A DNA stretch of 64,000 nucleotides from Fretibacter rubidus. Lineage in GTDB: Bacteria; Pseudomonadota; Alphaproteobacteria; Caulobacterales; Maricaulaceae. The stretch lies in contig NZ_CP163423.1 in NCBI RefSeq assembly GCF_041429785.1, positions 992,001 to 1,056,000 of the forward strand, read 5' to 3'. Each line of letters starts with the position of its first letter. Position 1 is the stretch's first letter. Below the pieces are notes generated by a model. The model did no database searches. It saw only the letters and a program-made list of their open reading frames with translations, and was not told the origin of the DNA. Positions 56,691-64,000 of the stretch are shown here, one piece after another. The translations under genes and the position numbers were made by a program.

Positions 56691-57626
56691 ATGGATATTT
56701 GTGACGAAATTAATTCAGGATATAAAAACTTCGCATTACGGGCGATTGATCTTTGTACGATTGCTTATGACGATAAAAATGCAATTAAGGCAAAGGTCAA
56801 ATCCAATACAGGCTTTGACGTGGTTTGGGGACCTAATGTTTTATACGACGCTGTTGGCATTGCTTATTCGGCCATGTTTGTGGCCAAAGACCCCGCAACC
56901 AACCACCTTTACCTCGTTATCCGGGGCACGGATATGTATAGTCTGTATTCTTGGCTCGAAGAGGATTTCGATGTCGGCAAGGGTGAGAACCTCTTTAAAA
57001 TGCCGGGTATAAATTCGCATTTCGTGCCTAATATTCCAATTGCCAAAGGCACGCATCGGGGGCTGAAAGAGCTGTTATCAATGACGGATGACACGACGGG
57101 GCGAACCCTTGTGAGGTTTTTGCAAAACCAAAACTATCCGCTTTTATATATCATGGGGCATAGCCTTGGCGGGACGCTGACACCCGCAATGATGCTTTAT
57201 TTGAACTATGTCCTGAACAAGGGCGCGGTTATTACCAATATGATACCTTTCACCTTTGCAGGGTTAAGTCCGGGCGGCCATGTTTTCAATTATTACTTCA
57301 ATCACCGCTTCACGAGGGCAGTTAACTGGCGCGTGCACAATACGCTCGATATCGCGCCTTTTATGTGGGGCTCACGCGCTTATGTATTTGATGTATATGA
57401 GCCTTGGAATCTGAAATTGTGGGATTGGACTTTGGATAAAGGCCTGATTGAGCACTATTTCGATGAGGCGGCCAATTCGGGTTTGCGCTATGGTCAAGCA
57501 CAAGCAGGACAGGCGCTACCGGGCGTGTTCGACCAAAGCGTCGTGGATGATAACCTTTGGCCCGCACAAGCCGCCCATCAGCACGGCACAAAGACCTATA
57601 AGATGCTTATTCAGAAATGGTTATAG
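56691..57626 (+). CDS. Class 3 lipase family protein
   Basis: 311 residues of a cytoplasmic-looking alpha/beta hydrolase without a signal peptide. The nucleophile elbow is YIMGHSLGGTLTPAM, and LYLVIRGTDMYS is the typical oxyanion-side block of the lipase_3 fold. VHNTLDIAPFMWG may carry the catalytic Asp. The substrate is unknown. It stands alone with 130 bases upstream and the cspA leader downstream. Confidence 0.82.
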   Translation: MDICDEINSGYKNFALRAIDLCTIAYDDKNAIKAKVKSNTGFDVVWGPNVLYDAVGIAYSAMFVAKDPATNHLYLVIRGTDMYSLYSWLEEDFDVGKGENLFKMPGINSHFVPNIPIAKGTHRGLKELLSMTDDTTGRTLVRFLQNQNYPLLYIMGHSLGGTLTPAMMLYLNYVLNKGAVITNMIPFTFAGLSPGGHVFNYYFNHRFTRAVNWRVHNTLDIAPFMWGSRAYVFDVYEPWNLKLWDWTLDKGLIEHYFDEAANSGLRYGQAQAGQALPGVFDQSVVDDNLWPAQAAHQHGTKTYKMLIQKWL

Positions 57627-57848
57627 GACAATGGCGATTAGAAATCTGAAATAAGGGCGGCGTAATGTCCTGCGTTATCATAAAACATTCACTTGCTTTG
57701 TGGGACGTGCGCGCCCATATGACAGCTATCGATTACGGCCAGACGACCCGGCTCGCAGCTTATACTGCCACTCTGAGTATTATACCCTTGATCGACTACC
57801 GCCCTATTCGCGTTGAATGGGGTACAATTGACGTGAAAGGAAAATACC

Positions 57849-58070
57849 ATGTCAGATATGAAAACAGGAACAGTTAAGTTCTTTAATTCCACAAAAGGCT
57901 TCGGCTTTATTCAACCAGATGCCGGTGGCGACGATGTGTTTGTACACATTTCTGCGCTACAACGCGGTGGCCTACAAGGCTTGAACGAAGGTGACAAAGT
58001 CTCTTTCGACACAGCCGTGAATGAGCGCACTGGTAAAACAGCCGTTGAAAACATCAACATGGCTGACTAG
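57849..58070 (+). CDS. cspA: Cold shock domain protein
   Basis: 73 residues of a single OB-fold cold shock domain: RNP1 KGFGFIQPD and RNP2 VFVHISAL. It binds single-stranded RNA/DNA and melts RNA structure. AAAGGA lies before the ATG. The 222 bases upstream (57627-57848) hold no credible gene and may include a long 5' leader, as is usual for csp mRNAs. A strong intrinsic terminator follows. Confidence 0.94.
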   Translation: MSDMKTGTVKFFNSTKGFGFIQPDAGGDDVFVHISALQRGGLQGLNEGDKVSFDTAVNERTGKTAVENINMAD

Positions 58071-58115
58071 TCAGCTTTGCTGATGGGGCTGATTTATCAG
58101 CGCCTTGACTTAGAA

Positions 58116-58145
58116 AACCCGTCCTCTTTGGGGGCGGGTTTTTTG
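58116..58145 (+). terminator. Intrinsic terminator after cspA
   Basis: Stem AACCCGTCC (58116-58124) pairs with GGGCGGGTT (58132-58140) with one G-T pair and a seven-base loop, followed by TTTT. This is a textbook Rho-independent terminator 45 bases after the cspA stop. It is the clearest one in the window. Confidence 0.9.
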
Positions 58146-58163
58146 TGACCTAAAGGTCTATGA

Positions 58164-59030
58164 CTAGCTCTCTTGACCGTCCAGTACCTCTAATCGCGTC
58201 GCCGTATCGAGCCATATCATCGGGCCATTGGTCAACTCGACCCAGCCGCGCACCCGTACCCGCGCGCCTTCTAAAGATAACGGATCAAGGCCTTCTTTGG
58301 CAAAGCGCTTTCTGTTTCGTTTGGCAATCGCGACCGTGAAATCGGTTTTGTAATCGGCGCCAAAGTTTAAATAGATACGCCCGCGCACATCGGCGACGGA
58401 TGTTACAATGCCCTCTATTATTTGAAAGCTGTCCACGTCTTGGGCGAGTGCGTTGGGGTCGGGGCTGCGGACTTTGTAATAATCCAGCGCCCAGATGCCG
58501 CGGTTACTCGCGCGTGCATCACGCTCGGCCTTATATAAAATATCTGAGTTTTGATAGGTGTCAGGCCATGTATAAACACGGGCTAGCCCGCGCTTTATCA
58601 TTTCCTCTTGCACCCACAAATCCCGCTCGCCCGTGGGGGTCAGCGTAAAAATCTGCGCCAGCGCGCGGCCGTAACGGTCGCGCTGCTCCCCGCCGTAATA
58701 AAGCTGAACGCGCCTATTTTGTGTAAGTTGGGTGAGGGCGGCCTTTGCGTCTTCGCCTAAGGGCCAGGCCTTAAACCCCTTTCGCCCCAGCGGTAATTTT
58801 GGGGCCTGTATCGCCGATAGGCGAACTTTCAAACCATTGGCTAAAAACAATGTGTCACCGTCTACAACGGAACTCATCATGCCAATTTCACCCGCGATTA
58901 GCGGCGGTGTCTTCATCGCCGTGCCAGCCGCGCCAATAAACAAAGCCCCCGCAAGTGCCGCCATGCGCCGCGCCCATCGTCCTGAAAAACGAGCAATCTT
59001 TAGCTTTGATAAGGGTGGCGTTGCGCTCAT
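58164..59030 (-). CDS. Thermonuclease (SNase-like) family protein, exported or anchored
   Basis: 288 residues: an N-terminal basic stretch and hydrophobic helix (AALAGALFIGAAGTAM), then an SNase OB-fold (about 55-180) with SVVDGDTLFLANGLKVRLSAIQAP and RDRYGRALAQIF, the sites of the Ca2+ and catalytic Arg/Glu residues. A second small beta domain (about 205-285) has VRVRGWVELTNGP. It probably cuts nucleic acids outside the cytoplasm. APKL replaces the more common ApE at the Glu site, so activity is not certain. Confidence 0.82.
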   Translation of the reverse strand: MSATPPLSKLKIARFSGRWARRMAALAGALFIGAAGTAMKTPPLIAGEIGMMSSVVDGDTLFLANGLKVRLSAIQAPKLPLGRKGFKAWPLGEDAKAALTQLTQNRRVQLYYGGEQRDRYGRALAQIFTLTPTGERDLWVQEEMIKRGLARVYTWPDTYQNSDILYKAERDARASNRGIWALDYYKVRSPDPNALAQDVDSFQIIEGIVTSVADVRGRIYLNFGADYKTDFTVAIAKRNRKRFAKEGLDPLSLEGARVRVRGWVELTNGPMIWLDTATRLEVLDGQES

Positions 59031-59132
59031 AGGGGTTAAACTGCACTAAAATCACGCCAAGGTCGAGTCGCCCCCCATCCAGACCCGTCCGGAGCCTTGT
59101 CGCCTCATACTCGCAACGCTAAGATAAACCGT

Positions 59133-59209
59133 GGTCCCGTAGCTCAGTCGGATAGAGCAACAGATTCCTAATCTGTAGGCCGGTGGTTCGAATCCACCCG
59201 GGGCCGCCA
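59133..59209 (+). tRNA. tRNA-Arg (anticodon CCU)
   Basis: 77 bases with a full cloverleaf: acceptor GGTCCCG pairs with CGGGGCC (one G-T), D arm TAGCTCAGTCGGATAGAGCA, anticodon stem ACAGA/TCTGT around loop TTCCTAA with anticodon CCT, and T arm GGTTCGAATCC. The discriminator is G and CCA is encoded. It reads AGG codons. It lies between the nuclease and YceI genes, with no integrase nearby. Confidence 0.97.
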
Positions 59210-59255
59210 GCTAAAACTCTCTGGCGGCCACAGGTAATCTTTTTAAATCAGGCGA

Positions 59256-59951
59256 TTAGTCCTCTTTTTGGAACTCTATCTCTAGCATCAAATCAACATC
59301 CGCACCTGTTGCTAGGTATTTATCCATACCAAAATCGGCGCGCTGTAATGTGCCCGTGGCGGAAATGCCAAACATTGGTTTTTTGGAGCGAAAATGTTCG
59401 CCAACTTTGTTTAATTTTACGTCCAAGGTGACGGGATGGGTGACGCCTTTGATAGTCAAGTCACCTGTCAACGTTCCATTGCCCAAAATGGACTGGGCGA
59501 CATCTGTGCTTTTGAAAGTGATAGTCGGATGGTTCGCGGCATCAAACCAATCTTCGGACATAAGGTGGTCGTTCCAAATATCAGACCCGCCGTCGATAGA
59601 GGCCGCATCAATCGTCACGTCCACAGAGGAGCTTTCAGGGCTATCCGCGTTTAAATTAACGGTTGCGTCAAATTTATCCCACATCAAAATCGGCTTTGAA
59701 TAGCCTTGGTGGACATAAGAAAACGCGACATAGGCATGAGTGTTTTCAGACTTGTAAATACCTGCGGGAAGCGTTGAAATATCCGGGCCGGGGGTGACCG
59801 CATCAGCAGCCTTGGACGCCATATCGCTGGCGACATTTGTGGCTTTATCAGCGGCGTTTTTCGTAGCGTCAGCGGCGGCGTCCACTTGTGCCCCGCAAGC
59901 GCTGAGTAGGGCAATAGTGGCGATAGACGGAATAATCGTAGCGAGTTTCAT
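59256..59951 (-). CDS. YceI family lipoprotein
   Basis: 231 residues. The lipobox LLSACG follows a short signal peptide. About 35 residues of Ala/Lys/Asp-rich helix (ADATKNAADKATNVASDMASKA) lead to the lipocalin-like YceI domain (about 58-231), with YKSENTHAYVAFSYVHQGYSK, HPTITFKSTDV and GDLTIKGVTHPVTLDV. The fold binds polyisoprenoids in known members. AAGGAG eight bases before the ATG. Ligand unknown. Confidence 0.92.
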   Translation of the reverse strand: MKLATIIPSIATIALLSACGAQVDAAADATKNAADKATNVASDMASKAADAVTPGPDISTLPAGIYKSENTHAYVAFSYVHQGYSKPILMWDKFDATVNLNADSPESSSVDVTIDAASIDGGSDIWNDHLMSEDWFDAANHPTITFKSTDVAQSILGNGTLTGDLTIKGVTHPVTLDVKLNKVGEHFRSKKPMFGISATGTLQRADFGMDKYLATGADVDLMLEIEFQKED

Positions 59952-60054
59952 GAGGGAGGCTCCTTTTTAAGATGTCTTATTGAAACTATATACGCACGAC
60001 TTGACAAAGAGTCGCATAGCAATGTCGTGATAATGGTATCGTTCGTTGTTCCGA

Positions 60055-60486
60055 CTAACGCTTTAGACGCGTAGACAGGATAACACTGCTGACGGTGCGC
60101 TCCACGCCCTCAATCGCGATGATGGTATCAATCACGCGGTCAAGCTCTGTCACCGACATGGCGGCGACTTCAACGATAAGGTCATAAGGGCCTGATACTG
60201 AATAAATTGAACGTACAGAATCGAGTGCTTTCATTGCTTTAATAATGGCGTCAGTGGCGCGCGGCTCGACGGTGATGGTGACATGGGCTTTAATCTCTTG
60301 GTCCAGATATTCAGAGGTCAGTTGCACCGTATAGCCCGCGATAACCCCTTCAGTCTCGAGCCGTTCTAGCCGTTTTTGCAGGGTTGATCGCGACACGCCG
60401 AGTGTCTTGGCAAGGTCGGTCGTCGTGGCCCGTGCATTACCGCGAAGCGCGCCGAGCAATTGTTGGTCTTTAAATGTCAGGCGCAT
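60055..60486 (-). CDS. Lrp/AsnC family transcriptional regulator
   Basis: 143 residues: an N-terminal HTH (LLGALRGNARATTTDLAKTLGVSRSTLQKRLERLETEGVI) and a C-terminal RAM/ligand domain (IYSVSGPYDLIVEVAA). Such proteins sense amino acids and often control the adjacent divergent operon, here the AstA-like/E1 genes. The 156-base gap holds a possible operator (60509-60525). Confidence 0.92.
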   Translation of the reverse strand: MRLTFKDQQLLGALRGNARATTTDLAKTLGVSRSTLQKRLERLETEGVIAGYTVQLTSEYLDQEIKAHVTITVEPRATDAIIKAMKALDSVRSIYSVSGPYDLIVEVAAMSVTELDRVIDTIIAIEGVERTVSSVILSTRLKR

Positions 60487-60508
60487 GTCGGCTCGCTTTC
60501 ATAACACT

Positions 60509-60525
60509 ATGTCGATAAAAGACAT
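60509..60525. promoter_or_regulatory. Possible Lrp-type operator in the divergent region
   Basis: ATGTC-N7-GACAT, a perfect five-base inverted repeat, lies 23 bases from the lrp-type gene start and about 120 from the AstA-like gene start. Its position and AT-rich centre fit an autoregulatory site, but short repeats like this occur by chance. Confidence 0.35.
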
Positions 60526-60642
60526 CATTTCGCCTAAAAATATACACGATTTTGCGCATAATGTCACTGCCCGAAGCAGAAAAACTCTGTCATTCTGGTG
60601 CGAATAAGGGCTTTAGATAGGCCGTAAAAGGGGTCAGAGCAC

Positions 60643-61722
60643 ATGACAAAACACGGCGAGATTGACCAAGCCTATCTTATCCGTCCCGTGGCGATGGATG
60701 ATTTGGACGCTTTGCTCGCTTTGATATTGTGTTCATCGGGTGGCCTGTCGAGCCTGCAACCGCGCAAAGATTTTCTGAAGAAATATATCAAAGGCTCAAT
60801 CGATAGCTTTGCAGGTATATTGCCGATTGAATCCCCGCATAAATATCTCATGGTTATGATTGACGTGGCGCATGACCGGCTCATAGGCTGTGCGGCTGTT
60901 AAAACCCAAATTGGCCAAGATAGCCCCTTTATCAATTTTGATTTATTCGGTGACGGCGAGAGCCAAGTGTTGAAGGCGTCATCACGCTTTACAGGCGCAA
61001 CCGAAGTCGGTTCTCTGTTTTTACATCCTGATTACCGCGATAGTGGTTTAGGGCGTTACCTGACCAAGGTGCGGTATCTGCTTATGGCGCATGAGCCGTG
61101 GCGCTTTGGCGAAACGGTTGTGGCAGAACTACGCGGTATTTGCGGCACAGAGGGCAGCCCGCTTTATGATCATCTCTTTGCCTATAAGCTTGATAAAACT
61201 TTCCTAGAGGCGGACGCAGAATATTTTGACCGTAATCCCGACACACTCGGCGAGATTGTGCCGCTGGGCGCGGTCAGTGTTTATAATATGCCCGTGGGTG
61301 TAAAAGCGTCGCTTGGCCAACCCCACCCCAGCGGTATTGGGGCGATGCGCCTCTTGCAAAGCGAAGGGTTTATTTTCTCTGGCACGGTGGACCTGTTTGA
61401 CGGGGGGCCGATTATGGCGGCCCACCGCGATACAATCCGCACGATTATGGCGTCTAAGACAGAGCAAATCGTCGGCGCAACCGATGCGATTAACGCGCGC
61501 ACGGCCCTGATTACCGCGGGGTCAGTGTCTGATTTTCGGGCCGTTGTTGCCCCTGCGGCGGCCTTGGAAACAGGTCTGTTCATTGCGCCTTATGCGTTGC
61601 CTGTCCTGGACGCAGAGGTTGGCGATACCGTGACCTATTGGCAGGGCGAACCGCCGCGCCGCAAAGCGCAAAACACGCCCAGCCCTGTGCAGGCACAAGT
61701 CAATACCAAGGCCAAGGCGTAA
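60643..61722 (+). CDS. Arginine N-succinyltransferase-like protein (AstA family)
   Basis: 359 residues with the AstA fold (a tandem GNAT-like acyltransferase). Family blocks include IRPVAMDDLDALLAL near the start, SSGGLSSLQPRK, EVGSLFLHPDYRDSGLGRYLTKVRYLLMA and PHPSGIGAMRLLQSEGF. In gammaproteobacteria AstA succinylates arginine in the AST catabolic pathway. None of astB, C, D or E is visible; instead a fused 2-oxo acid dehydrogenase E1 follows 21 bases later. The substrate may therefore differ from arginine (inference). The Lys/Ala/Gln-rich tail is unstructured. Confidence 0.85.
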   Translation: MTKHGEIDQAYLIRPVAMDDLDALLALILCSSGGLSSLQPRKDFLKKYIKGSIDSFAGILPIESPHKYLMVMIDVAHDRLIGCAAVKTQIGQDSPFINFDLFGDGESQVLKASSRFTGATEVGSLFLHPDYRDSGLGRYLTKVRYLLMAHEPWRFGETVVAELRGICGTEGSPLYDHLFAYKLDKTFLEADAEYFDRNPDTLGEIVPLGAVSVYNMPVGVKASLGQPHPSGIGAMRLLQSEGFIFSGTVDLFDGGPIMAAHRDTIRTIMASKTEQIVGATDAINARTALITAGSVSDFRAVVAPAAALETGLFIAPYALPVLDAEVGDTVTYWQGEPPRRKAQNTPSPVQAQVNTKAKA

Positions 61723-61743
61723 GCGCCTAAACGAGAGATAGCT

Positions 61744-63888
61744 ATGTTTGACCGCGCCAAAGCCATTGATGAGGCCTTTATCGCCGCCTTGGAAACGGGG
61801 ACATTACCCGCTGTCGGGGTCGCCCCCGATATGAGTGACGCTATGCTTGCCGATGTGCTGGATACGCAGATTATGAACCGTCACCTTGATTTGATGGCGC
61901 GCCGCACAAAAGGGCAGACCTTTTATTCTATCGGCAGTTCGGGCCATGACGGAACGCTGGCGCTGGCACTGGCGTCGCGTAATTCTGATATGGCGTTTTT
62001 GCATTACCGCGACGCTGCCTTTTGTATTCAGCGCCGCAAAGCGGTCACGGGGTCTACCCCGCTTTATGATATGATATTGTCCTTTGCGGCCAGCTCTGAT
62101 GATCCCGTATCGGGCGGACGCCACAAGGTGCTGGGTGGGCTGGATATTATGACGCCGCCACAAACCAGCACAATTGCGTCCCATCTGCCCAAAGCCGTTG
62201 GCGCGGCGCATAGCCTTTGTTTAGGGCAGGGCGATATGCCGTCTGATAGCGTCATACTCTGCACATTTGGGGATGCGTCTTCTAATCACTCGACGGCGCA
62301 AGGCGCGATAAATGCGGCGGCTTGGGCCGCTTACCAAGGCTCTCCCATGCCGCTTGTTTTTGTCTGTGAAGATAATGACATTGGCATTTCTGTGCGCACG
62401 CCAAAGGGATGGATTGCGGCTAATTATTCGCGCCGTCCCGGGCTGCATTATATTGCGTGTGACGGGACCGATATTGCGGACGCTATGCGCGGCGCAAAGG
62501 CGGCGGTCAATTATGCGCGTGCGCGGCGACGGCCTGTGTTCCTTCATATGAAAACTGTGCGCCTGATGGGTCATGCGGGCGCGGATATTGAAGCCAAATA
62601 TACATCACTGCCCGACATAGAAACCCGCGAAGCGGGGGATCCGTTGCTTAAAACGGCGGCCCATGTCGTGAAGTCTGGCATAATGAGCACCAAAGACATG
62701 CTAGGGGCCTATCACGCTATGCGCGCCCGTATTGACCGTGTCGCGGCCGATGTTTTCACGCGGCCAAAGTTGGAGACAGCGGAGGCCATTATGGCCCCGA
62801 TTGCGGACGGCGTTCACAAACCGATGCCAGACCTCCCGTCCAAAGACGCGCTTGCGAGCATTGGACTAAACCGCGACGGGCGGCAAATTCCGCTTAATAA
62901 GATGCTCAATAAAACCTTGGCCGAGGTCATGCTGACCTATGATAAGGCCTTCGTCTTTGGCGAAGATGTGGCGCGCAAGGGCGGTGTTTACGGGGTCACG
63001 CTTGATCTACTGAAGACCTTTGGCGCGAAACGCGTGCAGGACACGCTTTTGGATGAACAAACCATCCTTGGTATGGCGATTGGTGCCGCGCAAAACGGCT
63101 TTCTGCCTATCCCCGAAATTCAGTTTCTGGCCTATCTCCATAATGCTGAAGATCAAATCAGAGGGGAGGCGGCGACCCTGTCGTTTTTCTCCAACGGACA
63201 ATTCACGAACCCTATGGTTATTCGCATCGCGGGGCTGGGCTACCAACGCGGCTTTGGCGGGCATTTCCATAATGATAATAGTGTGACGGTACTGCGTGAT
63301 ATTCCCGGGCTGATTGTGGCCTGTCCAAGTGGTGCCGATGACGCGCGTAAAATGCTGCGAGAGGTTACGCGCCTTGCTCATGTTGAGCGGCGCGTTTGTG
63401 TCTTTCTGGAACCCATTGCGCTTTACGGCACGACCGATATTCATGACGGCGACAAAGCGTGGACAGGCACATATGTGCCGCCCCACGATGATGAGGTCAT
63501 CAAATTTGGCGAAGTCGGCCAATACGGCGAGGGGACAGAGCTTGCCATCCTAACCTATGGCAATGGCTATTATTTGTCACGACAAGCGGACAAAGACTTG
63601 GGAATGAAAACACGCATTATTGATATCCGCTGGCTTGCGCCGCTGCCGATGAACGCGATTTTGCAGGCTGTTAAACTTTGCAAACATATCCTCATCGTTG
63701 ATGAATGCCGTCGTTCGGGTAGTCTATCAGAAGAAATAATGGCGCAATTAATTGAGCACGGTATCACCGCACCCATGGCGCGTGTGACAGGCCATGATAG
63801 CTTTATCCCGCTGGGCAATGCAGCCTATGCTGTGATGCCGTCGGTTGATGATATTAAAGCCGCAGCGGAGGCGCTTTGTGGGACATAA
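61744..63888 (+). CDS. Fused alpha/beta 2-oxo acid dehydrogenase E1
   Basis: 714 residues. The N-terminal half (about 1-330) is an E1 alpha domain with the thiamine diphosphate motif FGDASSNHSTAQG to CEDNDIGISV. The C-terminal half (about 375-714) is an E1 beta domain: AFVFGEDVARKGGVYGVT, DTLLDEQTILGMAIGAA, GFGGHFHNDNSV, VDECRRSGSLSEE. The layout is that of branched-chain or acetoin-type E1 rather than 2-oxoglutarate dehydrogenase. The acyl substrate is unknown; an E2 is not in view, although lpdA could serve as E3. GAGAGATAGCT precedes the ATG. The 3' end overlaps the next gene. Confidence 0.88.
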   Translation: MFDRAKAIDEAFIAALETGTLPAVGVAPDMSDAMLADVLDTQIMNRHLDLMARRTKGQTFYSIGSSGHDGTLALALASRNSDMAFLHYRDAAFCIQRRKAVTGSTPLYDMILSFAASSDDPVSGGRHKVLGGLDIMTPPQTSTIASHLPKAVGAAHSLCLGQGDMPSDSVILCTFGDASSNHSTAQGAINAAAWAAYQGSPMPLVFVCEDNDIGISVRTPKGWIAANYSRRPGLHYIACDGTDIADAMRGAKAAVNYARARRRPVFLHMKTVRLMGHAGADIEAKYTSLPDIETREAGDPLLKTAAHVVKSGIMSTKDMLGAYHAMRARIDRVAADVFTRPKLETAEAIMAPIADGVHKPMPDLPSKDALASIGLNRDGRQIPLNKMLNKTLAEVMLTYDKAFVFGEDVARKGGVYGVTLDLLKTFGAKRVQDTLLDEQTILGMAIGAAQNGFLPIPEIQFLAYLHNAEDQIRGEAATLSFFSNGQFTNPMVIRIAGLGYQRGFGGHFHNDNSVTVLRDIPGLIVACPSGADDARKMLREVTRLAHVERRVCVFLEPIALYGTTDIHDGDKAWTGTYVPPHDDEVIKFGEVGQYGEGTELAILTYGNGYYLSRQADKDLGMKTRIIDIRWLAPLPMNAILQAVKLCKHILIVDECRRSGSLSEEIMAQLIEHGITAPMARVTGHDSFIPLGNAAYAVMPSVDDIKAAAEALCGT

Positions 63889-64000
63889 AAAACAAACAGC
63901 TGTCATTATTTGTCCGGGTCGCGGAACCTATAATGCGGATGAAATTGGCTATCTAAGCCGCTATCATTCAGACAAAGCGGCCTTCATTGATATGATAGAC
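63878..64000 (+). CDS. Acyltransferase-like protein, 3' partial (N-terminal 41 residues)
   Basis: A GTG start at 63878 with GGAG (63867-63870) seven bases upstream, overlapping the end of the E1 gene by 11 bases. The visible start MGHKKQTAVIICPGRGTYNADEIGYL resembles the first strand and loop of FabD/malonyl-type acyltransferases, with PGRGTY in place of the usual FPGQGS. The gene runs off the window. Family assignment rests on this short piece only. Confidence 0.55.
   Translation, partial: MGHKKQTAVIICPGRGTYNADEIGYLSRYHSDKAAFIDMID

Noticed and set aside
57665-57877. 70-codon frame overlapping the cspA start
   Set aside because: It occupies the cspA leader, has no ribosome site or known family, and runs past the cspA start. 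More likely untranslated leader.
59133-59209. tRNA-Arg as an integration site of a genomic island
   Set aside because: No integrase, direct repeat of the tRNA 3' end or change in gene type is seen on either side.
61744-63888. Fused E1 as 2-oxoglutarate dehydrogenase (SucA) or transketolase
   Set aside because: SucA is about 900 residues or more with a different order of motifs; here an E1 alpha domain is followed by an E1 beta domain, as in branched-chain or acetoin-type enzymes.

Overview
The window is one continuous stretch of chromosome from an alphaproteobacterium. The gene order is typical of that class: eno-divIC-pdhA, dusB-ntrBC-ntrYX-trkAH-hfq-hflX, cysE-DUF3126-gamma carbonic anhydrase, and a fused ispDF. 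A tandem pair of TTAA-N7-TTAAC boxes (the CtrA recognition pattern), balanced base composition and an astaxanthin-type crt cluster suggest a marine, pigmented, Caulobacter-like lineage such as the Hyphomonadaceae/Maricaulales. That placement is inference; there is no rRNA here to test it. I see no insertion sequence, prophage, CRISPR array or plasmid function. Genes are packed tightly, with many ATGA/TAATG start-stop overlaps and three convergent pairs that share exactly four stop-codon bases. Layout: 1-2043, a 5'-truncated sensor histidine kinase and a cupredoxin. 2065-6302 (minus), cysK-sseA-metC plus a CE15-like esterase lipoprotein, a sulfur amino-acid operon. 6449-13750, kdsA (LPS Kdo), arfB (ribosome rescue), a TolC-like outer membrane lipoprotein with a long extra N-terminus, rpmF, eno, a PepSY-like membrane protein, a LysE exporter and divIC/ftsB. 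13815-21594, the pyruvate dehydrogenase complex (pdhA, pdhB with its own lipoyl domain, pdhC, lpdA) interrupted by four unrelated small genes. 21581-26138, an acyltransferase, lipA (which makes the lipoyl cofactor of the complex), a COQ10-like protein, a CinA-domain protein and ispDF. 26201-36371, dusB, two nitrogen-type two-component systems (ntrBC, ntrYX) and trkAH. 36557-41694, hfq, hflX, mazG, and cytochrome c maturation genes ccmABCD (including a 34-residue ccmD) with divergent ccmE. 42045-50364, carotenoid genes crtY-I-B on plus and crtE-ABC exporter-crtW-crtZ on minus. 50395-52759, the glutathione formaldehyde pathway with an unknown gene inserted. 52855-58070, an acyltransferase, queF, cysE, DUF3126, gamma carbonic anhydrase, SemiSWEET, a class 3 lipase and a cold shock protein with a clear terminator. 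58164-59951, a nuclease, tRNA-Arg(CCU) and a YceI lipoprotein. 60055-64000, an Lrp regulator divergent from an operon of an AstA-like acyltransferase, a fused alpha/beta 2-oxo acid dehydrogenase E1 and the start of an acyltransferase-like gene. How they work together: ispDF supplies isoprenoid precursors, crtE makes GGPP, and crtB, I, Y, W and Z carry it to ketolated, hydroxylated carotenoids. lipA and the Pdh genes form a functional group, as do ccmA-E. The parts most worth a second look are the Lrp/AstA/E1/acyltransferase operon at the right edge, the ABC exporter embedded in the crt operon, the structured region before crtY, the GAFTGA-less NtrC, and the CtrA-type tandem boxes inside the pdh region.
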